Shown: piece after piece, positions 36,331 through 46,336 of the stretch
How the letters are laid out: each line of letters starts with the position of its first letter
Numbering within the stretch: position 1 is the stretch's first letter
Source: Oceanobacillus zhaokaii
GTDB taxonomy: Bacteria > Bacillota > Bacilli > Bacillales > Amphibacillaceae
DNA length: 64,000 nucleotides
Assembly (NCBI RefSeq): GCF_003352005.1
Contig: NZ_CP024848.1
Location: 2,985,001 to 3,049,000 of the forward strand
Direction of reading: 5' to 3'
Translations under genes and position numbers: made by a program
Notes under the pieces: model-generated
Told to the model about the DNA's origin: nothing
The model's database searches: none
The model's input: only the letters and a program-made list of their open reading frames with translations

Positions 36331-36734
36331 AAAAACACCCCCTGTATTTTTTGAAAATTAGCTTGAGACCTTGTTATAAGATCATAAAAATAGACCACCC
36401 CCTAGCTATAAATACTGCTTTTTTATTAATGAGTTACCTTTCATTATCATTATGTTATAAATTATATGCGGATATTTTTTGGTTATTAATTTTATGTGGA
36501 ATGTTGTGAACAGTATTCGGGAATAGTAAAGCCCTATTTGTTGAAGGATACTGGTGTAGAAGCGATTTCTATTTGGGGTAAAATAACGAAGCTATACAAA
36601 CAAAAATCCCTAGTAGTAGACAATCGGTCAAAATCTACTACCAAGGACAAAACACACCTATTTTATATCTTTTTTCGATAATAGTCCAAATTTGTTCATA
36701 GGAATTCCGCGGGTATTTAATAACAATTATTCCG
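36331..36734. other. 404-base gap upstream of the quinoprotein unit
   Basis: No gene is seen. The minus strand has a possible -10 TATAAT element, and partly Fur-box-like ATAAT-GATAAT hexamers at about 36439-36456. An eight-base-pair hairpin (GTAGTAGA/TCTACTAC) lies near 36612-36640. None is conclusive. Confidence 0.4.
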
Positions 36735-38174
36735 TTACACAATACCAAACCACGTATAAAGCGCGATAACAACAAATACTGCTAATGTTTTAATGATTGT
36801 AATCATGAATATGTCGCCATATGACTGTCTATGCGTTAATCCTGTAACAGCAAGCAACGTAATTACAGCGCCGTTATGTGGAAGTGTATCCATACCACCT
36901 GATGCCATCGCAACAACTCGATGCATAACTTCAGGTGAAATACCCGCTGCGGCGATTGCTTGATTGTATTGATCTGCCATCGCACTTAAAGCAATCCCCA
37001 TTCCTCCAGACGCAGACCCTGTAATACCTGCAAGTGTACTCGTCGTCACTGCACCATTAACAAGTGGATTCGTAAATGTACCCGATATCCCATTACTAAT
37101 TGCGGTAAACCCAGGAAGAGCTGAGATAACGCCACCAAAACCATATTCCGATCCTGTGTTCATAACGGCTAATAATGAACCGCCAATACTCGTGTTTAGT
37201 CCTTCTTTAAGCTTTGTCTTCACTCGTTTAAAATTATAGGCGAGTGCCGTGATAATTCCGACAACCAATGCAATTTCAACTGCCCAGATCGAAGCGGTTT
37301 TAGCAACATCGACAGCATATTGCTCTAATCCAAGTAAAGCAAAATCAAATCCATCTGGATACCAACTTGGTATTGCCTTCGTTAAATAATTATTCATTAC
37401 TGCTACGAGAACAAGTGGAACAAATGCTAGAATCTGTTTTATAACAGATTGATTCGAGTTTAAATTTGGCATAGATTCTTCACTACTTGTTGCTTTTTCC
37501 TTTTCAAGAGCAGCAGCAGCTTCATCTCCAAACCCAAAGTAACCTTCTCCCTTTTTCTTGGCTTGTCTCTTTCTCCACTCTAAGTATGCAAGTCCTGCAC
37601 CAAAGACAATGATACCGCCGATTATTCCAAGTACTGGTGCAGCATAAATGTTTGTCCCAAAGAAAGAGGTAGGGATAACATTTTGAATTTGTGGTGTACC
37701 AGGTATGGCATCCATCGTGAAAGTAAATGCACCAAGTGCAATCGTTGCAGGCATCAACCTTTTAGGGATATCTGCTTGAATAAACAATTGTTTCGCAAAA
37801 GGATAGATGGCAAAAACGGCAACAAATAAGCTTACGCCACTATATGTTAAAATTGCACCTAGCAAAATAACCGTCAACATAGCCTGTTTAGCACCGATAA
37901 ATCTTACAATTGTTTTTGCAATGGATTCTGCAATCCCTGACATTTCAACAACTTTCCCGAAAATGGCACCTAATAAGAAGACTGGGAAATAGTTCTTAAT
38001 AAATTCAACCATCTTTTCCATGAATACACCGGAATAGAACGGCAGTATGTTGATCGGATCTATAAAGACAACAGCTAATAAGGCAGCTATCGGCGCGAAT
38101 AAGATAACAGAATATCCGCGATATGCAGCAGTCATTAATAGCGCTAGTGCTACTAAAATTGTAATTAATTCCAT
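36735..38174 (-). CDS. GntP-family permease (YxjC-like)
   Basis: The product (about 479 residues) has some twelve hydrophobic helices and the GntP-family segments DAIPGTPQIQNVIPTSFFGT and MASGGMDTLPHNGAVITLLAVT. In B. subtilis the homologous yxjC gene lies with scoAB and yxjF. The likely substrate is 3-hydroxybutyrate, acetoacetate or a similar small acid; this is inference from context. The ATG at 38174 has AGGGGGATG upstream and is preferred over an ORF start at 38219. It is the last gene of the sigma-54-type operon. Confidence 0.88.
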   Translation of the reverse strand: MELITILVALALLMTAAYRGYSVILFAPIAALLAVVFIDPINILPFYSGVFMEKMVEFIKNYFPVFLLGAIFGKVVEMSGIAESIAKTIVRFIGAKQAMLTVILLGAILTYSGVSLFVAVFAIYPFAKQLFIQADIPKRLMPATIALGAFTFTMDAIPGTPQIQNVIPTSFFGTNIYAAPVLGIIGGIIVFGAGLAYLEWRKRQAKKKGEGYFGFGDEAAAALEKEKATSSEESMPNLNSNQSVIKQILAFVPLVLVAVMNNYLTKAIPSWYPDGFDFALLGLEQYAVDVAKTASIWAVEIALVVGIITALAYNFKRVKTKLKEGLNTSIGGSLLAVMNTGSEYGFGGVISALPGFTAISNGISGTFTNPLVNGAVTTSTLAGITGSASGGMGIALSAMADQYNQAIAAAGISPEVMHRVVAMASGGMDTLPHNGAVITLLAVTGLTHRQSYGDIFMITIIKTLAVFVVIALYTWFGIV

Positions 38175-38247
38175 GTACACATCCCCCTGACAATTTAATA
38201 TATCTCGTAAAGGCTTCACTAACCTAAGAATGTCGAAAGGTTAGAAA

Positions 38248-38380
38248 ACTACGGTTTAGCCAAGCCTTTCGATGACAGCCTTAGTTCGAATCAAAAGTCC
38301 TTTTGATTCTGCGATGTATCACTTCGTAGTGTTCCTTTGTGCACTTACTCGTTAAGAAGGTTTTTATACCTTCCTATCTA
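38248..38380. repeat. Dispersed intergenic repeat copy
   Basis: Positions 38248-38280 match 54758-54790 at 28 of 33 bases. The right end (CGTTAAGAAGG and beyond, from 38350) resembles 23030 onward. It lies between the thiolase and permease genes and has no coding frame. Confidence 0.6.
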
Positions 38381-38390
38381 CCCAAGAATA

Positions 38391-39569
38391 TTAAACCCTC
38401 TCCACTACCATCGCAATACCTTGTCCTCCACCGATACATAAGGATGCAACACCATATCTTTTCTCACTTCTAATTAGTTCCCTTATTAATGTGTATAATA
38501 CTCGATTACCACTTGCCCCAATTGGATGTCCTAGCGCAATGGCCCCACCATTTACATTTACTTTTTCTCTATCTAAACCTAGTTCTTTTTCTACAGCTAA
38601 ATATTGAGCTGCAAATGCTTCATTTATTTCAAAAAGATCTATATCGTCTATTGCCAAAGACGCTTTTTCTAATGCATGTTTAATCGCGGGGACAGGACCA
38701 ATGCCCATCAACGCCGGGTCTACGCCAGCAATACCCCAGGAAATAATTTTAGCCAGTGGATTTAAACTATTTTTTTGCACAACATTTTCACTTGCCACCA
38801 CAATTGCACCTGCACCATCATTGATTCCGCTCGCATTTCCACCCGTTACTGTACCATCTTTTTTAAACGAAGGCCTGAGCTTCGCTAATTTTTCTGTCGA
38901 CGTATCTTCACGGATATGTTCGTCTTCCTTCACTATCAATGTTCCTTTTCGCGTTGATATTTCAACTGGAACAATTTCTTCAGCAAACTTTCCTTGACGT
39001 CTTGCCTCAGCGGCTCGCATATGGCTTAGATAGGCATATTCATCCTGCTCTTCTCGTGTAATCGAGTATTTTTCAGCGAGATTTTCAGCCGTTACACCCA
39101 TGCCAGAGCCAATATATTCGTCAGTTAAAGACGCCCATAGAGTATCGTCGATTTGTGGTGTTCCAAGCTTTGTACCAAACCGACTTCCCCTTAATGCATG
39201 TGGTGACAGACTCATATTTTCAACACCACCAGCAAGCGCCACTTCCCCATCGCCAAGCATGATCGCCTGGGCAGCGGAAACGACCGACTGAAGTCCCGAG
39301 CCACATAAGCGATTAACTGTCAGTGCTGGACTTGTCAATGGGATATCTGATTTTAAGGCAATATGTCGAGATAAATATGGTGCATTTTTTGCAGAATGAA
39401 TGACATTGCCAATGACCGAAAAATCAATGCTGCTTGGATCAATACCACTGCGACGAATGGCTTCCTTGCTTGCTGTGACACCTAGTTCTGTTGGGTCAAC
39501 ATCCTTCAAGCTTCCACCAAAGGTTCCGAAAGGTGTTCTAGCACCCTCTAAAATATATACCGCTTTCAT
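38391..39569 (-). CDS. Acetyl-CoA acetyltransferase (thiolase)
   Basis: The 392-residue product has the thiolase catalytic set: cysteine in LCGSGLQS, histidine in GHPIGASG and the second cysteine in LCIGGGQG. It splits acetoacetyl-CoA into two acetyl-CoA. Its place after scoB and 3-hydroxybutyrate dehydrogenase makes this the degradative last step of ketone-body use. It begins about 24 bases after the dehydrogenase gene. Confidence 0.92.
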   Translation of the reverse strand: MKAVYILEGARTPFGTFGGSLKDVDPTELGVTASKEAIRRSGIDPSSIDFSVIGNVIHSAKNAPYLSRHIALKSDIPLTSPALTVNRLCGSGLQSVVSAAQAIMLGDGEVALAGGVENMSLSPHALRGSRFGTKLGTPQIDDTLWASLTDEYIGSGMGVTAENLAEKYSITREEQDEYAYLSHMRAAEARRQGKFAEEIVPVEISTRKGTLIVKEDEHIREDTSTEKLAKLRPSFKKDGTVTGGNASGINDGAGAIVVASENVVQKNSLNPLAKIISWGIAGVDPALMGIGPVPAIKHALEKASLAIDDIDLFEINEAFAAQYLAVEKELGLDREKVNVNGGAIALGHPIGASGNRVLYTLIRELIRSEKRYGVASLCIGGGQGIAMVVERV

Positions 39570-39592
39570 TTCTGCTATCTCCCTTCTGTTCG

Positions 39593-40369
39593 TTACTGTG
39601 CAGTATAACCGCCATCGATTAATACTGCTTGGCCAGTAACTCCTTTTGCTTTATCACTCGCCAAAAATAGAGCATAATCGGCAATTTCTTGTACGTCCAG
39701 TAAGCGTTTTTGTGGCACTAATGGATACAATACTTCTTCAAGCACTTTTTCCAGTGGTACATTTCGGGTTTTTGCTAAATCAGCGAATTGTCCTCGAACA
39801 AGTGGCGTATCGACATAACCAGGGCAAATTGCATTCACTGTTATGCCATGATCTGCCCCTTCTAATGCCGCTACCTTCGTTAAGCCAATGACACCATGTT
39901 TGGCACTATTGTATGCAGCTTTTCCAGCAAAACCAATGACACCATTAATTGAAGCCATGTTTAAAATTCTTCCTGATCCTTGTTTCTTCATGATTGGAAA
40001 CACATGCTTCGTTGCCATAAATGGAGCTACTAACATCACCTTAATCATAAATTCATATTTATCAGTTGGAAAATCCTCCAGGTCTGCGACATGCTGCAAT
40101 CCGGCATTATTAAATAAAACATCCAGTCTTCCATACTTTTCAACAGTCCTGTCAATTGCCTGCTGCAGCTCTTCTTCCTTCGTCACATCACATTTTAACC
40201 CTAAACAGTCATAACCCTCTTTTTGCAGTTGCTCCGTTACCTCCTTCACCTTTTCTTCATTAATATCTGAAAAAGCTACCTTTGCACCATTTTTTAAAAA
40301 TGAAATACCAATTTCATGACCAATTCCACTCGCTGCACCAGTTATAAACACTACTTTATCTTTGACCAT
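39593..40369 (-). CDS. yxjF: 3-hydroxybutyrate dehydrogenase (SDR)
   Basis: The 258-residue SDR has the nucleotide-binding TGAASGIG, the NAG segment and the catalytic Tyr/Lys of AYNSAKHG. Its neighbours and overall sequence match B. subtilis YxjF, a likely 3-hydroxybutyrate dehydrogenase that yields acetoacetate. AGGAGG lies before the ATG. It sits between scoB and thiolase. Confidence 0.88.
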   Translation of the reverse strand: MVKDKVVFITGAASGIGHEIGISFLKNGAKVAFSDINEEKVKEVTEQLQKEGYDCLGLKCDVTKEEELQQAIDRTVEKYGRLDVLFNNAGLQHVADLEDFPTDKYEFMIKVMLVAPFMATKHVFPIMKKQGSGRILNMASINGVIGFAGKAAYNSAKHGVIGLTKVAALEGADHGITVNAICPGYVDTPLVRGQFADLAKTRNVPLEKVLEEVLYPLVPQKRLLDVQEIADYALFLASDKAKGVTGQAVLIDGGYTAQ

Positions 40370-40388
40370 TTTACAATTCCTCCTTTAT

Positions 40389-41069
40389 TTAGTACGTACC
40401 CATTCGGAGGCTTTCACTCACATGTAACGCTGCATCAGTTGATTCAATTATTTCTTCTATACTAAATCCTTTTGCAACTTCAACAAGTACTAGCCCCTTA
40501 TTCTCTACATCGATAACTGCACGATCGGTAATAATCCGATTGACAACATTTTTACCTGTTAGTGGAAGTGTACATGTTTTTAAAATTTTCGCCTCACCCT
40601 TTTTATTCACATGGTCCATAATCACGACAATTTTCTTCGCTCCATGGACGAGGTCCATTGCTCCACCCATCCCTTTAATCATTTTCCCAGGTATCATCCA
40701 ATTTGCTAGATCTCCCTTTTCGGAAACTTCCATACCACCTAGAATGGCAAGATCTATATGACCTCCACGGATCATTGCAAATGACTCGGCACTGCTAAAA
40801 TAAGATGCCCCTGTTATCGCTGTTACGGTTTCTTTCCCAGCATTGATTAAATCTGGGTCTACTTCTTCCTCATACGGAAATCGACCGATACCAAGTAAAC
40901 CATTCTCTGATTGGAGAACAACTTCTTTTCCAGGTTGAATATAATTTGCAACCATCGTCGGCATGCCAATTCCTAAATTCACATAGGAACCGTTCACAAT
41001 TTCCTGCTCCGCTCTTTTTGCAATCCTTTCTCTTACAGTCGTTTTATCGAACTTGTTTTGTTTTATCAT
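40389..41069 (-). CDS. scoB: Succinyl-CoA:3-oxoacid CoA-transferase subunit B
   Basis: The 226-residue product carries the catalytic glutamate in [10 protein letters not shown], typical of the beta subunit of class I CoA transferases. It activates acetoacetate to acetoacetyl-CoA with succinyl-CoA. GGAGGGAAC lies before the ATG. It follows scoA closely and the two subunits form the enzyme. Confidence 0.93.
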   Translation of the reverse strand: MIKQNKFDKTTVRERIAKRAEQEIVNGSYVNLGIGMPTMVANYIQPGKEVVLQSENGLLGIGRFPYEEEVDPDLINAGKETVTAITGASYFSSAESFAMIRGGHIDLAILGGMEVSEKGDLANWMIPGKMIKGMGGAMDLVHGAKKIVVIMDHVNKKGEAKILKTCTLPLTGKNVVNRIITDRAVIDVENKGLVLVEVAKGFSIEEIIESTDAALHVSESLRMGTY

Positions 41070-41091
41070 TTTGTTCCCTCCTCCCTAAGGA

Positions 41092-41787
41092 TTATGCATG
41101 CTGTGTTATTGTCAGCTTTTCAATACGTTTTTCTTGTTTGCCCTCAATTAGCCGTTGTACATAAATTCCCGGAGTATGAATTTGAGCAGGGGAAAGTGTT
41201 CCCGGTTCAACCAATTCCTCCACTTCGGCAATCGTTACGTTTCCAGCAGTTGCAATCATTGGATTAAAGTTTTGCGCTGTTTTTCTATAAATCAAATTTC
41301 CCTTTTTATCACCAACCGCTGCTCGAACAAGGCTAAAATCCGCCTTTAATGCGGTTTGCAGCAAGTATTCTTTATTATTAAATGTACGTACTTCAATTCC
41401 TTCTGCAATCGGTGTCCCTACCCCTGCTGGAGTATAAAATGCAGGAATCCCTGCTCCACCTGCACGAATTCGCTCTGCAAGCGTCCCTTGTGGAACGAGC
41501 TCTACCTCTAGCTCGCCTGATAAGACTTGACGCTCAAACTCTTTATTTTCGCCAACATAAGAGCCTATCATTTTATCAATCTGCTTATTCTGTAATAATA
41601 ATCCCAGACCCCAATCATCCACACCGCAATTATTAGAAATTACCGTCAAATGTTTTACTTCAGAATCTCTGAGGGCTAGAATAAGATTCTCCGGAATGCC
41701 AACAAGACCGAAGCCTCCTACCATAATCGTCGAGCCATCAGTAATATCCTTTACTGCTTCATTAAATGATGTATGAATTTGTTTCAT
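41092..41787 (-). CDS. scoA: Succinyl-CoA:3-oxoacid CoA-transferase subunit A
   Basis: The product (231 residues) has the glycine-rich [13 protein letters not shown] segment of CoA-transferase alpha subunits. The ATG at 41787 ([11 protein letters not shown]) has GGGAG upstream. A longer frame from 41829 would begin inside the sigma-54 promoter and is rejected. It is the first gene of the ketone-body operon. Confidence 0.93.
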   Translation of the reverse strand: MKQIHTSFNEAVKDITDGSTIMVGGFGLVGIPENLILALRDSEVKHLTVISNNCGVDDWGLGLLLQNKQIDKMIGSYVGENKEFERQVLSGELEVELVPQGTLAERIRAGGAGIPAFYTPAGVGTPIAEGIEVRTFNNKEYLLQTALKADFSLVRAAVGDKKGNLIYRKTAQNFNPMIATAGNVTIAEVEELVEPGTLSPAQIHTPGIYVQRLIEGKQEKRIEKLTITQHA

Positions 41788-41815
41788 CACTGCTTCTCTC
41801 CCTTCCAGATATATA

Positions 41816-41834
41816 CATGCAAAAATCATGCCAA
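41816..41834 (-). promoter_or_regulatory. Sigma-54 promoter of the sco operon
   Basis: On the minus strand TTGGCATGATTTTTGCATG carries the -24 GG and -12 GC elements exactly ten bases apart, a near-perfect match to TGGCAC-N5-TTGCA. It lies about 30 bases upstream of scoA, and a sigma-54-type activator gene lies upstream. Confidence 0.9.
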
Positions 41835-41953
41835 CTATATAAAAATCCCATAAGTTAATAATTTAACTAGCATCATTTCTTTAGATGACAGCATTGAGCT
41901 GACTAATGAAGTGAGTGGACTATTTAAAAATCTCTTACTAATTAATAATAAAA

Positions 41954-41989
41954 CATACCTACTTTCCAGATTCTTGGAAAATAGGTATG
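41954..41989. terminator. Bidirectional terminator between activator and sco operon
   Basis: CATACCTA and TAGGTATG arms, extended through TTTCC/GGAAA, form a stem of about 14 pairs with one mismatch and T-rich runs on both sides. On the minus strand it ends the activator mRNA. Confidence 0.78.
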
Positions 41990-42042
41990 ATTCTTTTTAA
42001 CAAAATATTGTAAACCTTTTCAAAAACTACCAATTACTTTTA

Positions 42043-42058
42043 TTCCGGAATTTCGGAA
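42043..42058 (-). promoter_or_regulatory. Candidate enhancer for the sigma-54 activator
   Basis: TTCCG and CGGAA inverted halves separated by six bases lie about 210-225 bases upstream of the sigma-54 promoter, a usual distance for an activator site. It is just beyond the activator stop codon. Inference from position and symmetry. Confidence 0.4.
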
Positions 42059-42079
42059 TGAATTCCATGTTAGTGGAAA

Positions 42080-43444
42080 TCAAAGATCATATTTACTTAT
42101 TTTATCATATAAGCTTGATTTCCCGATTCCCAATAATTTCGCTGCAGCTTGCTTGTCCCCATTTGCTTTTTTCAGTGTACGTTCTATTGCCAATTTTTCC
42201 GTTTGCTCAATAATCTCCTTTAATGTACCAGCATTCTCATTCACTAAACCATTTGGCTGCAAATGATCTGGAAGATCTTTCAAATGTATTCTCTCGGAGT
42301 TTGTCAGATGTACTGCTGACTCTATTACGTTTTCTAACTCTCTAACATTCCCCGGCCAGGTGTAATGCATAAAATAGTCCAATACCTTTGTATCGAAGTC
42401 AAGCACACGCTTACCTGTACGATTCGTTATCTTTTGAAGAATATATTTTGCTAGTACTCGAATATCCTCTGGCCTTTCTCTAAGCGGCGGTGTCTGCATT
42501 TGAATTACATTTATTCGATAAAATAAATCTTCTCTAAACTGCTGTTCCTGAATCAGTTTCTCCAGTGGCTGATTAGTAGCCGTAATGATTCTTACATCAA
42601 CTTTATCTGTCTGAACCGCGCCAATTGCTTCTACTTCTCCGTCTTGCAAAACTCGGAGTATTTTCACCTGTGCATTTAATGGCATATCACCAATTTCATC
42701 TAAGAACAATGTTCCTCCATTCGCAAGCTGGAATTTCCCAAGTTTTCCACCCTTCTTCGCCCCTGTAAAAGCACCCTCTTTATAGCCAAATAATTCTGAC
42801 TCTAGTAAGTGCTCGGGAATCGAAGCACAATTAATTGAAACAAATGGTTTCGTATGCCGCTCACTTAAATGATGAATACTGTGAGCGACGAGCTCCTTCC
42901 CAGTTCCACTTTCCCCTCTGATTAGTACGGTGGCATCACTCGGTGCGATTTTCTTAATTTTCGTTTTCAATTCCGTAATTTGTGGAGAATTCCCAATTAT
43001 ATCGTGTAAAGAATATGTTGTTCCATAGCGGTCGTTTAGTTGTTTGCGATATTCCTCCAATTCAAGTAGCAGCTCTTTAATGTGACTATTCATGTTCATC
43101 CATTCTTTCGTATCACGAAAAAGAACAATGCCAACCGCACCAACCACCCGTTCATTGGCACGTACGGCAACTCGATTGGCAATCATATGATTTCCACGTA
43201 TGTACTGCAGATCAGCTATCTCATCTTTGCCTGTTCTCGCAACAATGTGCATTCTCGAATTCTCAATCACATCGGCAACAGGTTTTCCAATTGCATCCTC
43301 TCTCTTTACTTCAAGGAAATTACAATAGTGGTCATTCAAGTATATGATCCTGCCTTCCGCATCAACAATAACTAAGCAATAGTAGAGATTTTCAAGGACC
43401 GTCTCTAGTATTTCGTTACGATATGGACTGATTAAACGATGCAT
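42080..43444 (-). CDS. Sigma-54-dependent activator, PAS-AAA+-Fis
   Basis: The product (454 residues) has an N-terminal PAS sensor domain (ETVLENLYYCLVIVDAEGRI), a central AAA+ domain with GESGTGKE Walker A, the sigma-54 contact loop GAFTGA and DEIG Walker B, and a C-terminal Fis-type helix-turn-helix (DKQAAAKLLGIGKSSLYDKI). The ATG at 43444 has GGAGGTAAATC upstream. It most likely drives the sco operon, whose sigma-54 promoter lies beyond its 3' end. The PAS ligand may be an acyl or ketone compound; not determinable here. Confidence 0.93.
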   Translation of the reverse strand: MHRLISPYRNEILETVLENLYYCLVIVDAEGRIIYLNDHYCNFLEVKREDAIGKPVADVIENSRMHIVARTGKDEIADLQYIRGNHMIANRVAVRANERVVGAVGIVLFRDTKEWMNMNSHIKELLLELEEYRKQLNDRYGTTYSLHDIIGNSPQITELKTKIKKIAPSDATVLIRGESGTGKELVAHSIHHLSERHTKPFVSINCASIPEHLLESELFGYKEGAFTGAKKGGKLGKFQLANGGTLFLDEIGDMPLNAQVKILRVLQDGEVEAIGAVQTDKVDVRIITATNQPLEKLIQEQQFREDLFYRINVIQMQTPPLRERPEDIRVLAKYILQKITNRTGKRVLDFDTKVLDYFMHYTWPGNVRELENVIESAVHLTNSERIHLKDLPDHLQPNGLVNENAGTLKEIIEQTEKLAIERTLKKANGDKQAAAKLLGIGKSSLYDKISKYDL

Positions 43445-43566
43445 TGATTTACCTCCAAAATTTCGACTGTTTCTATGATTATACCAATACAGATGTTTAG
43501 CTAGCAATATTCTGATTTATTCAGTGAACATTGTAGACAGAATAGCTCCTTGGGAAGGGGCTGAGT

Positions 43567-44505
43567 TTAAATATAGTATATATATTTTCCGTCCTTTACT
43601 TCACGCACACATTCGTTCTTCACATATAAATATTCCAAATGTGCAATTGTCTCCCCAATTGCGAACCTTTTATCATGGGTATTTTTTATCTTAGGAAATA
43701 GCTCTTGGCAAACTTCGTAAACAGTACACCCGTCAGCAATTATTTCCAATGAATGTGTTAGTCTTTCATCATGATGAGCTATTATTTCATCTATTCGATC
43801 ATTCGCCCCGTAAAATGGCTGCCCATGTGAAGGTACAACAAAATCAACATCCAATTTTTTAATTTTAGCTAACGAATTTAAAAATGTTTTTAATGGATTC
43901 GGATCACCATGAAACCAGTAAGAAATATTCGGCGTAATATTGGGTAAAATATGATCTGTTGCCAGTAGCATACTCTTCTCTTTGTTATATAAAGTAATCA
44001 AACCATCTGAATGTCCTGGAGTAAAAATCACTTCATATTCGTACATGCCAAACGGGATTAATTCACCTTCTTGAAAATAATGATTTATTTTTGGGTATGG
44101 AGTGACAAGCGAGATAAATTCCTCTGTGTTGCTGGACATTTGATTTGCAATATCATCAGGAATACCTGCTAGTAAATAATTATCAGTTAATTTATCTAGA
44201 TAGAGATCTTCCCATGCGTTTAGTCCTGCATCCGCATCAACCATGGACATCGAAACACTAGCGCCTGTTTTCTGTTGCAGACCGCCAACATAACCGAAAT
44301 GATCTGGATGATAATGGGTTACTAAAATATTCGTTACCGTTTTTCCGTCTAGTTCCTGTTCCCATCTTTTTACTGTTTCAACATTATGAAGACCAGCGTC
44401 GATTACCGTCCAACCATCCGTTCCTTCAGCAATGAAACTGTTTACGTGGTTAAGACGGAAAGGGAGATCTAGTTTTATAGAATTGATTCCGAATTGTTCT
44501 AGCAT
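43567..44505 (-). CDS. MBL-fold metallo-hydrolase
   Basis: The product (312 residues) is a metallo-beta-lactamase-fold protein with the metal motif THYHPDHFGYVGG and a second histidine segment FTPGHSDGL, then DHILP. Family members hydrolyse thioesters, lactones or phosphoesters. The ATG at 44505 is chosen over an in-frame GTG at 44520. It is the last gene of the catabolic cluster, so a thioester or lactone hydrolase role is plausible but unproven. Confidence 0.85.
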   Translation of the reverse strand: MLEQFGINSIKLDLPFRLNHVNSFIAEGTDGWTVIDAGLHNVETVKRWEQELDGKTVTNILVTHYHPDHFGYVGGLQQKTGASVSMSMVDADAGLNAWEDLYLDKLTDNYLLAGIPDDIANQMSSNTEEFISLVTPYPKINHYFQEGELIPFGMYEYEVIFTPGHSDGLITLYNKEKSMLLATDHILPNITPNISYWFHGDPNPLKTFLNSLAKIKKLDVDFVVPSHGQPFYGANDRIDEIIAHHDERLTHSLEIIADGCTVYEVCQELFPKIKNTHDKRFAIGETIAHLEYLYVKNECVREVKDGKYIYYI

Positions 44506-44540
44506 TTTATTCACTTCCACTCTATTATTATTATTAATTA

Positions 44541-45317
44541 CTATCTCCCTTTAAATTCAGGCTTTCTCTTATCGAAAAATGCACGAACTCCTTCTTGTTT
44601 ATCCTCTGATTGTAGAAGTAATGTCTGTATCGTTGTCTCTTGCATGTCATTTGTGTCATAGGTTAATTCTGCCGAGTGATTAACTAACTGCTTAACGAAT
44701 TGATTAGCAAGGGGTGGACCATCGATAATAAACTGAGCAAAGTCTGCCGCACCCTGTAGTAGATCACCTTCGACAACCTTATTTACGATGCCTTTTTCAT
44801 ATGCTTCTTGTGCAGAAACCGGCCTTGCCGATGAAATCCACTCCTTGGCAATGGTAGAAGGCAACATTTCAGATAATGTCTTTACAAGTCCAAGATCGGG
44901 AATAATTCCTACATTGGTAAAACTACAGACAAATTTCGCCTTTGAATCTATTACAACGAAGTCTGCGGCAAGGGCGATACTGAAACCAGCACCTGCGGCA
45001 AATCCATGTACAGCACTTATGACATATTTATCTAATTTCCTAATCGTTTGAATAACTGCTAGTGCCTGTTTCATATATTTCATGATTTCTGCGATATTGT
45101 TTAGATTATTCAATGTATCTAAATCCCCACCAGCAGAAAAAGCCTTACCCTCACCTGATAAGATGATTACCTTTATGTCATCATCTGCGTCCGCATCTTT
45201 TAATGCAAACAACAATTCATTTGCCATCTCCACGGATAATGCATTCCGCTTTTCTGGTCTATTCATGGAAATATATGCGATATTATTATCTTTTTTTACT
45301 TTTACTACGTCTGACAT
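44541..45317 (-). CDS. Enoyl-CoA hydratase/isomerase family protein
   Basis: The 258-residue crotonase has the typical ALSVEMANELLFAL, the oxyanion-hole GEGKAFSAGGDL and GFAAGAGFSIALA blocks. It hydrates or isomerises enoyl-CoA in beta-oxidation-like pathways. It begins four bases before the next downstream gene region and has GAAGGTG upstream of its ATG. It is one of three crotonases in the cluster, which suggests each acts on a different intermediate. Confidence 0.88.
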   Translation of the reverse strand: MSDVVKVKKDNNIAYISMNRPEKRNALSVEMANELLFALKDADADDDIKVIILSGEGKAFSAGGDLDTLNNLNNIAEIMKYMKQALAVIQTIRKLDKYVISAVHGFAAGAGFSIALAADFVVIDSKAKFVCSFTNVGIIPDLGLVKTLSEMLPSTIAKEWISSARPVSAQEAYEKGIVNKVVEGDLLQGAADFAQFIIDGPPLANQFVKQLVNHSAELTYDTNDMQETTIQTLLLQSEDKQEGVRAFFDKRKPEFKGR

Positions 45318-45321
45318 ATGA

Positions 45322-46302
45322 TCACCTTCTCATTATTTTATCGATTAATGAACTGCTCACTTTTTCCTGTGCCGTCCTATATTGTCCTAATAGTTCTTGT
45401 GTAATTTCAGCAATTGATTGAGTCTCTTTTATTCCGCCAATCCCTTGGCCTGCACCCCAGATATCCTTCCAGGCACGAATGTTTGGATTCCCGAGCTCTG
45501 AGAAATCAATTTTTCCTTTTTCCGGAAGATTATTTGGATCCAGCCCTGAGTTAATAATACTTGGAATCAAGTAATTTGCTGATATACCACTAAAAGCCGG
45601 TGTATAAATAATGTCATCGATTGACGAGTCAATTGCCATTCGAATGTATTCCTCACTTGCACCACTTTCCTCTGCAACGATAAAATGTGTTCCCATATAA
45701 GCAAAATCTGCACCAAGAACCTCTGCAGCAAGTATATCTTCACCTTTCGACATACTTCCTCCCAAAATAATCGGTCCGTCAAAAAACTCTCTGACTTCAT
45801 GAACAAATGCGATTGGATTAAGTGTTCCACCATGACCACCTGCACCGTTAGCAACAAGAATCAATCCATCGCTTCCTTTTTCCAATGCTTTTTTAGCGAA
45901 TTTCACATTAATGACATCCGAGAATACGAGCCCACCATAGTTATGGACAATTTTCACAACAGGACTTGGATCACCTAGTGATGTTATAACAAGTGGCGGC
46001 TGATGTTTTTCAATCAATTGAAGATCTGCTTCAAAACGCATATTTGATTTATGACTAATAAAATTGATTGCCCATGGTGAGATTACTTTTGAAGGATTTT
46101 CCATTCTGATTTTCTCTAAGTCACTCTTGATTTCAATTATCCACTTTTCAAGCAATTCCGTTGTGCGGGCATTTAGTGCTGGAAAAGACCCAATAATTCC
46201 AGCCTCACATGCGCAGATTACCATTTTAGGATTAGATATTAAAAACATTGGAGCCATGATGACGGGTAATTTCACTTGTTGCTTTAATTCGTTTAACTGC
46301 AT
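45322..46302 (-). CDS. Nitronate monooxygenase-family FMN protein
   Basis: The 326-residue TIM-barrel flavoprotein has LPVIMAPMFLISNPKMV at the N terminus and the FMN phosphate loop GAGGHGG. The family covers nitronate monooxygenases and the enoyl-reductase FabK. In a CoA-based operon a redox step on an acyl-CoA is as likely as nitronate oxidation. It starts with AAAGGAGATAATCC upstream and lies between two crotonase genes, with a long palindrome before it. Confidence 0.83.
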   Translation of the reverse strand: MQLNELKQQVKLPVIMAPMFLISNPKMVICACEAGIIGSFPALNARTTELLEKWIIEIKSDLEKIRMENPSKVISPWAINFISHKSNMRFEADLQLIEKHQPPLVITSLGDPSPVVKIVHNYGGLVFSDVINVKFAKKALEKGSDGLILVANGAGGHGGTLNPIAFVHEVREFFDGPIILGGSMSKGEDILAAEVLGADFAYMGTHFIVAEESGASEEYIRMAIDSSIDDIIYTPAFSGISANYLIPSIINSGLDPNNLPEKGKIDFSELGNPNIRAWKDIWGAGQGIGGIKETQSIAEITQELLGQYRTAQEKVSSSLIDKIMRR

Positions 46303-46336
46303 TTGGATTATCTCCTTTTTATAAAGATTCTTTTAA

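Noticed and set aside
36496..36681. 61-codon plus-strand frame upstream of the quinoprotein unit
   Set aside because: No ribosome binding site or domain, and it overlaps a hairpin; coding is unlikely.
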